Assembly (NCBI GenBank): GCA_027081395.1
Contig: JALWKQ010000084.1
Location: 1 to 50,229, forward strand
Direction: 5' to 3'
Length of the DNA: 50,229 nucleotides
Source: Sulfurovum sp.
Lineage (GTDB): Bacteria > Campylobacterota > Campylobacteria > Campylobacterales > Sulfurovaceae
The notes under the pieces are model-generated. The model saw only the letters and a list, made by a program, of their open reading frames with translations. It was not told the DNA's origin and made no database searches. A program made the translations under genes and the position numbers. Positions 37,843 through 46,656 of this stretch are shown here, one piece after another; within the stretch, counting starts at the first letter, position 1, and every line of letters begins with the position of its first letter.

Positions 37843-39092
37843 CGTATATACTCCTTGGGATCTCTGCCTGCACTGTAGTAGAGCTCCGATTTGGCGATCT
37901 CATACGCATAGTGTGTCTCTTTGTATCTCGCTCTGGCAAGTGTCATTTTGTTGAGCGCATCGAGGTAGGCGATATCGTCGACCAGACCAGCCTCATATTT
38001 CTTTCGAATGGCACGATAGGTACTCTTTGCCGCTTTGAGTGAAGCGGAGGCACTTTGCAGTTTGGCACGCAGTGTTTTGAGTCGCTTTTGGGAGAGATGG
38101 TACCGCATCTTCTGTGCCTTGATACTCTGGGTGTACTGCGACTGCAGTGCCAGCTTCTTATAGCGCAGTGCCTCACTCTCTTTGGCGATACGCCCATGGT
38201 CATACAGACGCATATGCACAGAGAGACTCAGCTTGTTCTGATGGTCTGGCAAAAAGGTATCGGTATCAAAACCCGGCAGTCCCTGACTCTTGGAAAAGTG
38301 AGACCTGCTATAGGTATCTTCCAGTCGCAGATGAGGCTTGTATCCCGCTTCGAGCGCACGGGCATTGGCTTCGATGCTTTGCGCAGTGGTCTCAAGTATC
38401 CTGCTCTTTTCATCAGGTGAAAACCCTATATGCCGAGGCTCCCTGATACGCTGTGAAGCGAGCTTTTTGACAGGCAGACCGCTTAGAAGCGAGAGGTTCT
38501 GACGTGCTGTTTCTATATTGAATTTGGTATTTTCGATCTTGTAACGGATCGCGGCATAGGCAGCTTCAAGTTTGTCTGCCTGCTCCTGTGTCGCCAGTCC
38601 CTCTTTGACGAATTTACGTATACGCCGCAACTGGGCTTTGAGCTCCTTGGCTTCGCCATAGAGTGCCTGCAGCATCGCTTCGAGCGTCTTCTCGGTATAG
38701 TAGTTGCGGATGATCCGGAGTGTGATACTTTTGCCCAGTGCCTCTTTTTCGTAGGTGGCACGTGTGAGTTCACTGCTTTTGGCATCGATGAGTGCCTTCC
38801 TGCGTCCACCGTCATAGAGATCGACCCCTACCGATACAAAACCGGTGGCGGTATCTCTGGGAGAGACGATGGTAGAGGGGTTGATCCTGCTGTAACTCGC
38901 CCCGATATCGACAATCGGCCAGTAGCTGCTCTGCTCGGCCTCTTTTGCCTTTTGGCTGGAGAGGATCAATGCATCTTTTGCCAGGATATCCCCATTGTGA
39001 CTCTGGGCATGCGTGATCAATGTACGCAGACCGACTCCACCCGATGCCGCAAGACAGAGAGGAAACAGTGAAATAGCAATCAGACGCTTCAT
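37839..39092 (-). CDS. TolC family outer membrane protein
   Basis: Signal peptide; long coiled-coil TolC repeats; operon position upstream of adaptor and permease. Confidence 0.9.
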   Translation of the reverse strand: MKRLIAISLFPLCLAASGGVGLRTLITHAQSHNGDILAKDALILSSQKAKEAEQSSYWPIVDIGASYSRINPSTIVSPRDTATGFVSVGVDLYDGGRRKALIDAKSSELTRATYEKEALGKSITLRIIRNYYTEKTLEAMLQALYGEAKELKAQLRRIRKFVKEGLATQEQADKLEAAYAAIRYKIENTKFNIETARQNLSLLSGLPVKKLASQRIREPRHIGFSPDEKSRILETTAQSIEANARALEAGYKPHLRLEDTYSRSHFSKSQGLPGFDTDTFLPDHQNKLSLSVHMRLYDHGRIAKESEALRYKKLALQSQYTQSIKAQKMRYHLSQKRLKTLRAKLQSASASLKAAKSTYRAIRKKYEAGLVDDIAYLDALNKMTLARARYKETHYAYEIAKSELYYSAGRDPKEYIR

Positions 39093-39691
39093 CTGGACTC
39101 CTTCTTCTCGACAAGCTCAAAGATCTCATCGACATAGCGGTTGATATCATGCTTCAGATCGATTACCCCCTCTGTAGCAAGCGAGGCGATGAACATCCCC
39201 TCACCCATCGTATACATCCCTTTGATAAGCTCTTTGCTCACAGGCAGGATCTCCCCTTTGGCGATTCCTTCATCAATGATCTTCTCTACCCACTGATAGT
39301 AAAACCTGAAACACTCCGTCTGAAAGGCGATCATCTCCTGCTTGGGGGCAAGCAGCGAGATCGCGACAAACTCTTTGTAGAGTGCACGCAGGTCTGCAGC
39401 CTCCTCACTGTAGAAAAATTCATAAAAAACCTTGATCTTCTCCCGTGTACGCTCTACAGAGGCAAGCTTCTGCTCTTTTTTGCTGTTATGCTCCTGCATC
39501 AATAGGTTGACCAGTTCAAAGACCAGCTCATCCTTGTCTTTGAAATACTCATAGAAGGTACCCTTGCCGATCCCTGCCGTTTTGGCTATCTCCGAGATCG
39601 TCAGTGCATTGATACTGCTGTGCACCAGCAGATCCTTGCAAGCAAGCGCGATATCTCTCTTCTTCTGTGCCTTGTCTACGATGATCGCCAT
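39089..39691 (-). CDS. TetR/AcrR family transcriptional regulator
   Basis: 'ALTISEIAKTAGIGKGTFYEYFKDKDELVFEL' TetR HTH; start MAIIVDKAQKKRD preferred. Confidence 0.94.
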   Translation of the reverse strand: MAIIVDKAQKKRDIALACKDLLVHSSINALTISEIAKTAGIGKGTFYEYFKDKDELVFELVNLLMQEHNSKKEQKLASVERTREKIKVFYEFFYSEEAADLRALYKEFVAISLLAPKQEMIAFQTECFRFYYQWVEKIIDEGIAKGEILPVSKELIKGMYTMGEGMFIASLATEGVIDLKHDINRYVDEIFELVEKKESR

Positions 39692-39738
39692 TTCTATTCC
39701 TTTTATCAACTATATGCCAATAACGCCCCGACAAATAA

Positions 39739-39791
39739 TGACTGACTGTCGGTCAATTAAAAATTCTAGCATTATTTTAGGTGGGTGTCAA
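39739..39791 (-). promoter_or_regulatory. Promoter and TetR-type operator of the tetR-tolC-efflux operon
   Basis: On minus strand TTGACA (39791-39786), 17 bp, TAGAAT (39768-39763), then near-palindrome TGACCGACAGTCAGTCA (39755-39739). Confidence 0.75.
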
Positions 39792-39838
39792 GGAAAGCGT
39801 TTTCAACCAAAGCAAAAGGGGAAAGAGAATGCGATAGC

Positions 39839-40459
39839 CTATACCCTCCAATGGCTGACATCCTGTCTCAGGCATTTTTCTGAGACGCTTGCCATGAGTT
39901 CTGGGAAAAACTGTAAGAAATCTGCTTCGAGATCTTCTCTGTGCTCGGCGATCAGCGGGATATAGCGTTCGCAGGTGTCTTTGCTGCGTGCACGGTCTGA
40001 GAGTCTCGCATCGATACGCCTGAAAGCATCGACCACACCGTGCATATGGGCATAGCTGGAGAGCTGGCGGCTGCCTACAACACGGCTGATGACACGTTTT
40101 GCTTCGGAGGGGTAGTGCTCCAGCTCCATTTCGCGCATCGCCCTGAAGCGAAAATCCTCGATAAAAATCTCTCTTGGTATCGTACAAAAGCTGTCCCAGT
40201 GCAGACTCAAAAAATGGTCATAGAGAATATCGAGCACCACCCCTTTGAGATGCCCTCTGGTAGTCAGCATCGCTTTGCTTCTGGAGACGAGTGGATGGGC
40301 ATCGGTGAAGCTGTCGATATGCATATGCATCATGATACCCCGCCGGATGCGCTCGCCAGCACCCTCCCATACTTTACCTTTGAGGGGGTCGGTCAGCAGG
40401 TTACCAAGCTGATGTTCGATATGGTTTTCAGAGAGAAAGACATGTGCCAGCCAGTTCAT
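39839..40459 (-). CDS. acpH: Acyl carrier protein phosphodiesterase-like (AcpH family)
   Basis: 'MNWLAHVFLSENHIEHQLGNLLTDPLKG', 'HMHIDSFTDAHPLVSRSK', 'DILYDHFLSLHW'. Confidence 0.88.
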   Translation of the reverse strand: MNWLAHVFLSENHIEHQLGNLLTDPLKGKVWEGAGERIRRGIMMHMHIDSFTDAHPLVSRSKAMLTTRGHLKGVVLDILYDHFLSLHWDSFCTIPREIFIEDFRFRAMREMELEHYPSEAKRVISRVVGSRQLSSYAHMHGVVDAFRRIDARLSDRARSKDTCERYIPLIAEHREDLEADFLQFFPELMASVSEKCLRQDVSHWRV

Positions 40460-41034
40460 CGAAGCTGCAATACCCCTCTGGCGATCTCCTCTTCGAGATA
40501 GCCAAATGCCCTGTCCATCGCAGCGACGATACCTCGTGCCGTACTGTCGGTAGACACCTCTTTGTGGAAAAGTCTGGCAATGGTTTTGTCGCGTTTAAGG
40601 TCTTTAACCTCCCACGAGGCATCAAGATAGACCTTTCCATTCTGTGCGATAAAGCGAGAGATTTGTACCTTGACCTTGATGTCAGGCTGCCTGTCAAGCT
40701 CCCATGGATAAGTATAAACATGCGGCTGTTCAAAGCGCTTTTGCAGGTAGGCGATCAGTCTTCTGGTCAGTCCCGTATCCAGATCTTCCGCCCATTCTAC
40801 GTCAGAAAGGAAGTGCACTTCACTGCTGCTGTTAGATACAGCGATCTCGCGCTTGAATAGGTATTCGGGCACCACTACCTGCTCCACGCCCATACTCAGA
40901 CCACTCAGCTTTTGCTGTGCAGTCACCGCAGAAGGGTTGGAGAGTACATAGTAGTGGCTCTTGAGACTGCACCCTGCAAAGAGCAGAGGCAGCAACGAAA
41001 GTACGATAGATTTCCATAGCATTTTTTTCATCAT
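40456..41034 (-). CDS. pqiC: ABC-type transport auxiliary lipoprotein, PqiC/YmbA-like
   Basis: Lipobox LFAGC; 'HYYVLSNPSA'; directly downstream of pqiB. Confidence 0.85.
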   Translation of the reverse strand: MMKKMLWKSIVLSLLPLLFAGCSLKSHYYVLSNPSAVTAQQKLSGLSMGVEQVVVPEYLFKREIAVSNSSSEVHFLSDVEWAEDLDTGLTRRLIAYLQKRFEQPHVYTYPWELDRQPDIKVKVQISRFIAQNGKVYLDASWEVKDLKRDKTIARLFHKEVSTDSTARGIVAAMDRAFGYLEEEIARGVLQLR

Positions 41035-42668
41035 TTGTCTCCAAATATCAGTGAGTTTGGTTTGCGGTTGAGCATCTTAAGGAACTGCTGCATTTCTTGA
41101 GAGCTTTTGGTCACACTCTTGAGGGTTTGGGATATCTGACGTGTCAGCAGAGAGTTGCTGTCATAGCCCTTGAACACTTTTTTTGTAGTCTTGAGTGTAC
41201 GTGTCAGCTCTTTGAGTGTCTTGTTGACCTCATCAGGCATCGCAGCAAAACTCTTCTTGCTCATCATCTTTTTCAGTGCCTTGACACTCTCTTTTATATC
41301 AGCAAGGATGGTCTGCAGCGGCTGATGCAGATCTTTGACAGCCCTGTCCGAATCTTTTGCAAGCTGTGAGATAGAAACGATGAGATCATCAAGCGGCAGT
41401 GCATTGATCTTGGCGATCATCCGCTCCACACCATCCATAATGCCGCTCTGCTCCATCGGGATACTCGGCAGCAGTGCATAGGTACCGTTCTGTTCAATCT
41501 GGCGTGTCGTATTCTCATCCGCAAAGACGAGATCGACATAGAGAAGTCCCGTGATAGGATCGGTCGGTGTCACACGTGCGCGCAGTCCCTCTTTCACAGC
41601 CGCGTTGAAGTTCTCCTCACCGCTCTTTTTGTCTGCAAAAGAAGAGGTATCTATATTGAGCAAGACATCTCCTCGCATCTTGTGTGTTCTGCTGTCATAA
41701 TGCAACTGCATATCTTTGACCCGTCCGACATCAAAGCCGTCATAGCGTACCGGTGCATTGATATTGAGCTTGGCGATCGGATCATGTGTAATGATCTTAT
41801 AGGTTTTGACCGCTTCTCCCCCCTCTCCGATCTTCTTCTCATTTGCCAAAGCGGCATTTTTATAGAGATAGAAACTAAACTTGTCCGGTACAGTATCATT
41901 GCTATCTTCTCCACTGGAGGAGAACTCGATGCCGCTGTGTACCAGGTTGGATAGCGGTGCCACATTGAGATCGAGTCTGCCGCTCGAGATATCGACATCT
42001 ACGGTACTCATCACCCAGAATTTGGAATCTTTATGCACATAGGGAACATATGACTGGCTCACAAAGACAATAAAATCAACCGACTTCCCATCCAGCCCTA
42101 TAGTGACATACTCCACCTGCCCTACTTTAAGATTTTTAAAATAGACGGGAGTCCCCTTGATCACACTATATGCTTCAGGTGCAGTCAGGACAAAATACTC
42201 TCCTTCCGTATTTTTTCTATAAGCGTGTGTCAAACCATAGAACTGCTCTTTAGTCTGAGATTTTTTTTGCGCATACATATTGATATAGGTTCCGGAGATC
42301 AGCGTCTCAAGACCACTTACCCCGGTCACACCGACTTCAGGCTTGACGATCCAGAATTTTGTCGTATCGTTAAGATAGGCTGCCGCCATCTTCTCCATCT
42401 GTGCATAGACGATCACCCCTTTGCCGTCTTCGCTCAACTCAATCTTCGTCACTTTACCTACAGGAACATCTTTGTATTTGATCTGGCTCTGCCCCGCCTG
42501 CAACCCTTCATTCTTGGGAAAGATGATGCGTATCTCAGGACCGAGGCGAGAGTAGTGCTGCCATACCAGCCATAGTGCGATAAAAAGTGCTACAACTGGT
42601 ACGATCCAGATGGAGGTTAGGAGGTTAAATTTGGTCGATTCTTCTATCTTGGGGATCTGTTTGGACAT
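41031..42668 (-). CDS. pqiB: PqiB, triple MCE-domain protein
   Basis: 545 aa, N-terminal TM, three MCE-type repeats ('GLQAGQSQIKYKDVPVGKVTKIEL', 'IKGTPVYFKNLKVGQVEYV', 'NINAPVRYDGFDVGRVKDM'). Confidence 0.92.
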   Translation of the reverse strand: MSKQIPKIEESTKFNLLTSIWIVPVVALFIALWLVWQHYSRLGPEIRIIFPKNEGLQAGQSQIKYKDVPVGKVTKIELSEDGKGVIVYAQMEKMAAAYLNDTTKFWIVKPEVGVTGVSGLETLISGTYINMYAQKKSQTKEQFYGLTHAYRKNTEGEYFVLTAPEAYSVIKGTPVYFKNLKVGQVEYVTIGLDGKSVDFIVFVSQSYVPYVHKDSKFWVMSTVDVDISSGRLDLNVAPLSNLVHSGIEFSSSGEDSNDTVPDKFSFYLYKNAALANEKKIGEGGEAVKTYKIITHDPIAKLNINAPVRYDGFDVGRVKDMQLHYDSRTHKMRGDVLLNIDTSSFADKKSGEENFNAAVKEGLRARVTPTDPITGLLYVDLVFADENTTRQIEQNGTYALLPSIPMEQSGIMDGVERMIAKINALPLDDLIVSISQLAKDSDRAVKDLHQPLQTILADIKESVKALKKMMSKKSFAAMPDEVNKTLKELTRTLKTTKKVFKGYDSNSLLTRQISQTLKSVTKSSQEMQQFLKMLNRKPNSLIFGDK

Positions 42669-43268
42669 TTATCTGTTTTCCTTTATTAAACTTTCATCAA
42701 AGGCATGTGCTGCCAAAAGGGTAAAAAATACTGAGAGGGCAAATGCCGTTGCCGCCGTTCCTGCGATGATCTCTATATGTGAGAGATGTATCAATGCCGC
42801 AAGTATGGCGACCACAAAGACATCGATCATCGACCACGGACCGGCAAGTTCGGTCATATAATAAAGTTTGTGCTTATTGATCTTGCGGTCTTTGCCTATA
42901 GGGTATTTTACACTAATAAGCAGATAAATCAAGATAAGAAACTTCAGGATAGGTATCATGATCGAAGCAAAAAAGATAATCGCTGCGATAGGATAGGAGC
43001 CGTGTTCCCAAAGCTGCAACACCCCGCCGATGATCGTACTCTCCTGTGTCGTACCGAACTGCTTGGTGATTAGCATCGGATAGAGATTGGCAGGGATATA
43101 GGCGATCATCGCTGTGATCAGGAATGCCCAGCTCTTACTGAGACTCACTTTGGGATCTGTCTCTATCCATGCATCACAACGTCGGCATTGCATTTTCTCA
43201 CCCTTTTTAAGGTTGACAGCCTCACAGACAGGGCAGCGTACTACTGCATCCTCTTTGTGCTCTTTCAT
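42669..43268 (-). CDS. pqiA: PqiA-like membrane protein, second half-protein
   Basis: Zinc ribbon CPVC...CRRC followed by TMs and 'ELAGPWSMIDVFVVAILAALIHL'. Confidence 0.9.
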   Translation of the reverse strand: MKEHKEDAVVRCPVCEAVNLKKGEKMQCRRCDAWIETDPKVSLSKSWAFLITAMIAYIPANLYPMLITKQFGTTQESTIIGGVLQLWEHGSYPIAAIIFFASIMIPILKFLILIYLLISVKYPIGKDRKINKHKLYYMTELAGPWSMIDVFVVAILAALIHLSHIEIIAGTAATAFALSVFFTLLAAHAFDESLIKENR

Positions 43269-43906
43269 CTCTCTTGCTCCTCATAGATACGCTTGCGTAG
43301 CATCCATATCTCTGAGAGATGTATCTGCTTGGTCAGATAGATATCGATCGCCACATAGACCAAAAGCGCCCAGAATGCTACACCCATATCTATCTGCGCA
43401 TAGCCTATGAGCTTGACCAGCGCGACCAGAATACTGATCAAAAAGATATCACTCATATTCCATTTGAGTGCATAGGAGAGAAGTACCAGCAGCTCTTTGG
43501 TCAGTTGCCTGCCCCGTCTAAGCTTCAGGAGTAGAAAAACAGCGGTATAAAGAGTAAATACCATCAGCGGAAAAAGAAAGATCAAAAAGGTACAAAGCAG
43601 TCCCACGATATAGAAACCCTGCTCAAAGAGTGTCATAAAGGTCTTTGGGATAGTGATAAACTGCTCATGCCCCAACAGCTCTATTTTTACTACAGGAAAG
43701 AGATTGGCAAGCACAAAAAAGATCAATGCCGTCAAACTCAGTGCAAGTCCGTGATCGATCAGCTTGCTATCATAGCGGTAAAGTACCGTACCGCACTCCC
43801 GGCAAAGAGCCTTCGAACCATCCTGGATCGGTACTTCTTCATGGAGTGTATGGCATTGGTGGCAGATGATAAGATCATCCAGCGCATCCTCATTTTCAAT
43901 TTTCAT
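43265..43906 (-). CDS. pqiA: PqiA-like membrane protein, first half-protein
   Basis: Zinc ribbon CHQC...CREC, PqiA TMs 'LKWNMSDIFLISILVALVKLIGYAQIDMG'; start MKIENED preferred over supplied ORF start. Confidence 0.9.
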   Translation of the reverse strand: MKIENEDALDDLIICHQCHTLHEEVPIQDGSKALCRECGTVLYRYDSKLIDHGLALSLTALIFFVLANLFPVVKIELLGHEQFITIPKTFMTLFEQGFYIVGLLCTFLIFLFPLMVFTLYTAVFLLLKLRRGRQLTKELLVLLSYALKWNMSDIFLISILVALVKLIGYAQIDMGVAFWALLVYVAIDIYLTKQIHLSEIWMLRKRIYEEQER

Positions 43907-43960
43907 GGCTATAATTATAGCCAAATCATGACCAAAACATAACAAGAGCAAGGAATAGCT

Positions 43961-44662
43961 ATGAGGATTCTCTCCATAGGGAAAGAGATAGAACACCTGA
44001 CACACACTATTACCAACATCACTGAAGCCAAGCTTCCCCAGCAACCCAACGTCAGTGATTTTGACTACCTACTAATCAGCGGAGGTGACGGTACACTCAG
44101 ACGTGTCATCCAAACCCTTGGCGATACATCCCGTATCCCTCCGATCATTCTCAATCCTACCGGTTCTTTCAATGTTATCGCCAAACTGCATAGAGTTCCC
44201 CCTTATACTCGGCTTCTTGAAGCACTTGCCAGAAAAGAACATCTGCAGACAGCCATGCAACCGGTCTATACTCTCAATGATGAACGGTTTCTCTTCTCTG
44301 CCGGAAATATGGGAGATCTGCAGCATATCTTTTTGGCTGAGACCCTTCGCTTTGGGCTCCTTAAAAAGGGTGTACTCAAATATATACTCGCCTTTCTCTT
44401 TTTACTCCCTGCCCATTTGATCATGACTCCTTTTATGCTGATGAGTAAAGAGCGTTTTTTCCTCTTTACCCCTTTTGCAGCTATACGCAGATTCGGCTCT
44501 TTCCGCGGCGTGATCGATCACCCTTTTGGGATCGACCTTGGGAGCCGACATAATCATCTCGAACTCGATGGCGATATCGTAACGGTCGAGGATGCTCTCT
44601 TGGATATTGCGCCCTTTGGCAAGGTATCGATCGCAGTAGGATCAAAAGGAAAAATGTTGTAG
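43961..44662 (+). CDS. Diacylglycerol/sphingosine kinase-like (DAGKc) protein
   Basis: 'LLISGGDGTLRRVIQTLGD..PPIILNPTGSFNVIAKLH' GGDGT nucleotide-binding motif. Confidence 0.85.
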   Translation: MRILSIGKEIEHLTHTITNITEAKLPQQPNVSDFDYLLISGGDGTLRRVIQTLGDTSRIPPIILNPTGSFNVIAKLHRVPPYTRLLEALARKEHLQTAMQPVYTLNDERFLFSAGNMGDLQHIFLAETLRFGLLKKGVLKYILAFLFLLPAHLIMTPFMLMSKERFFLFTPFAAIRRFGSFRGVIDHPFGIDLGSRHNHLELDGDIVTVEDALLDIAPFGKVSIAVGSKGKML

Positions 44663-44688
44663 AATATAGACATTAGGGAGAATGTCAC

Positions 44689-46656
44689 ATGAAATACGCA
44701 CTTATATTTCTTTTTATTTTTCTGTCATTCGCTATTTCACTCCCGCTTTACAATGACTCCGATTCGGAACATACCGAAATCTATTTCCTTCTTTTTCTGC
44801 TCCTTTTTTCCGCGATCGGTATCTATCTCTACCGTAAGGAGCGAAGCGAAAGATCTTTTGTTCCCGTTGCCGATACGCCATCCCGGAGTGCTCCGCGAAA
44901 AGACGAGGAGGAGGATGGCAAAAATCTCCTGCAGTACCTCAAAGAGTCCAAAGTCAAACCGGAAATCCATGAAGAGCTCTTCCGCCTCAACCAGTTTCTC
45001 AAAGAGCTTTATACTCTGCTGCAAGAGGATATCGAAACAGATCAGACCGAATTTCTCTATGATATCGACAAAGAGATACCTGTAGAGATCGTCGGGGATG
45101 TGCTGCTGTATAAGCAGATATTTTTCCACATCCTCTCGAGTCTTCTCTCAACTCACCATGTAGAAACACTGATACTCTCCCTCCATCAAGAGGATGAGAG
45201 GCTTCTCTTTGAGATTAAGCTGTATGAAAATGCAGAGGATAGGAACAATAATGGCGAGTATAATTTTGACTATGCCCAAAAGCTTCTGACACATATCAAC
45301 GGAGAGTTGCACTCATATCCGTGGGTAGACACACAAAAACGCTTTCTTGTTAAGATACCGTTTATCCTCCCGGAGGCATCTCAGACAAATAACTACAAAC
45401 TCCCCAAAGAGCTCGAGCATCTTCATCTTCTGCTGGTAGAGGAGAAACAACACACTGCAGCTATCTACACAAAGCTCTTTCGAAACTTCGGTATTCCGGT
45501 CAGACAGATACACCATGAAGAGATCCATCTCTCTCTTGAGAACGGACGTTATGATATTGTGCTGCTTGATATCGAAAAGTATCCAACCCTGCTGCAACAC
45601 CATCTTGCAAAGTTCAAAGAGAAGCATGGATCAAAAATACTCGCATTTCGCAATACCAAAAACGGACATACAGCACTTTCGAGGAAGAACGGTATCATTG
45701 ACAAATATATGGACAAGCCCCTTACACCGGGGATGGTACATGATTTTCTCTTCGAACACTATGCCGATGAAAGTGATATGCAATCCTATCAGGAGAATCC
45801 GACAGAGGGTGTGACAGCAGAGGATCTGACAGATGAAACTACCCTTATCCCAGAGTCTGAACTCTCCGAGATCACACCGGAGGATTTCAAGCGTTTCGGT
45901 AAAGCACATGTCTTGATCGTCGAAGACAACAAGATCAACCAAAAGATACTCGAGAACATCCTCAACCGATCCGACCTACAGATCTCCATCGCCAACCACG
46001 GCGGCGAGGCTCTGGATATACTGCAAAAAGAGGGAGCGGATATCGTACTGATGGATATCAATATGCCGGTCATGGACGGCTATGAGGCTACGAGCAGGAT
46101 CAGGCAGATCAAAGCGTACAAATATCTGCCTATCGTTGTCGTCAGCGGCCTGGGCTATAGAAATGAGATCGAAAAGATGTACCACATCGGTGCTGATGCC
46201 CACCTCTCCAAACCCTTCAAGATCGAAGAGCTCTATGCAGTTTTCGAAAATATTTTTGCACCCGAAACGCAAAACAGCGATACTCTCCCCCCAGAGAAAT
46301 ATCAGGAAGACAAACATCTTCTCAATACCACCAAAGGACTCTATCTCCAAAAAAACATTCTGCAGTTTCGTGATATGCTCGGAGAGATGATGCACCGCTT
46401 CAACAAAGCTCCCGAAGAGGTCAAAAACCTGCTGATCAAAGAGTCCTACAGTGAGCTTTCCAAATATCTCGAAGCACTCTTGGAGGAGAGCAAGGGTGTT
46501 GGTGCAGAAGCGATAAGAGAACTGGTCTCAGAGATGAAGATACTCAGTGACAACCGGGAAGAAGCGCTGCTCAAAAGCTACCTGCCGCACTTCAATGATC
46601 TCTGGCGTGATACGCTGCAGCAGATCAAAGCCTATCTTGAACATTCACGAAGATAG
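44689..46656 (+). CDS. Membrane-anchored multidomain response regulator: degenerate HATPase, degenerate REC, intact REC, degenerate Hpt-like C-terminus
   Basis: N-terminal TMs; 'IVGDVLLYKQIFFHILSSLLS' HATPase-like; REC2 'VLIVEDNKINQ..IVLMDINMPVMDGYEAT..LSKPF'. Confidence 0.85.
   Translation: MKYALIFLFIFLSFAISLPLYNDSDSEHTEIYFLLFLLLFSAIGIYLYRKERSERSFVPVADTPSRSAPRKDEEEDGKNLLQYLKESKVKPEIHEELFRLNQFLKELYTLLQEDIETDQTEFLYDIDKEIPVEIVGDVLLYKQIFFHILSSLLSTHHVETLILSLHQEDERLLFEIKLYENAEDRNNNGEYNFDYAQKLLTHINGELHSYPWVDTQKRFLVKIPFILPEASQTNNYKLPKELEHLHLLLVEEKQHTAAIYTKLFRNFGIPVRQIHHEEIHLSLENGRYDIVLLDIEKYPTLLQHHLAKFKEKHGSKILAFRNTKNGHTALSRKNGIIDKYMDKPLTPGMVHDFLFEHYADESDMQSYQENPTEGVTAEDLTDETTLIPESELSEITPEDFKRFGKAHVLIVEDNKINQKILENILNRSDLQISIANHGGEALDILQKEGADIVLMDINMPVMDGYEATSRIRQIKAYKYLPIVVVSGLGYRNEIEKMYHIGADAHLSKPFKIEELYAVFENIFAPETQNSDTLPPEKYQEDKHLLNTTKGLYLQKNILQFRDMLGEMMHRFNKAPEEVKNLLIKESYSELSKYLEALLEESKGVGAEAIRELVSEMKILSDNREEALLKSYLPHFNDLWRDTLQQIKAYLEHSRR

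Noticed and set aside
43907-44044. N-terminal extension of the first PqiA ORF
   Set aside because: Overlaps the divergent DAGK-like gene; zinc-ribbon proteins start near MKIENED.
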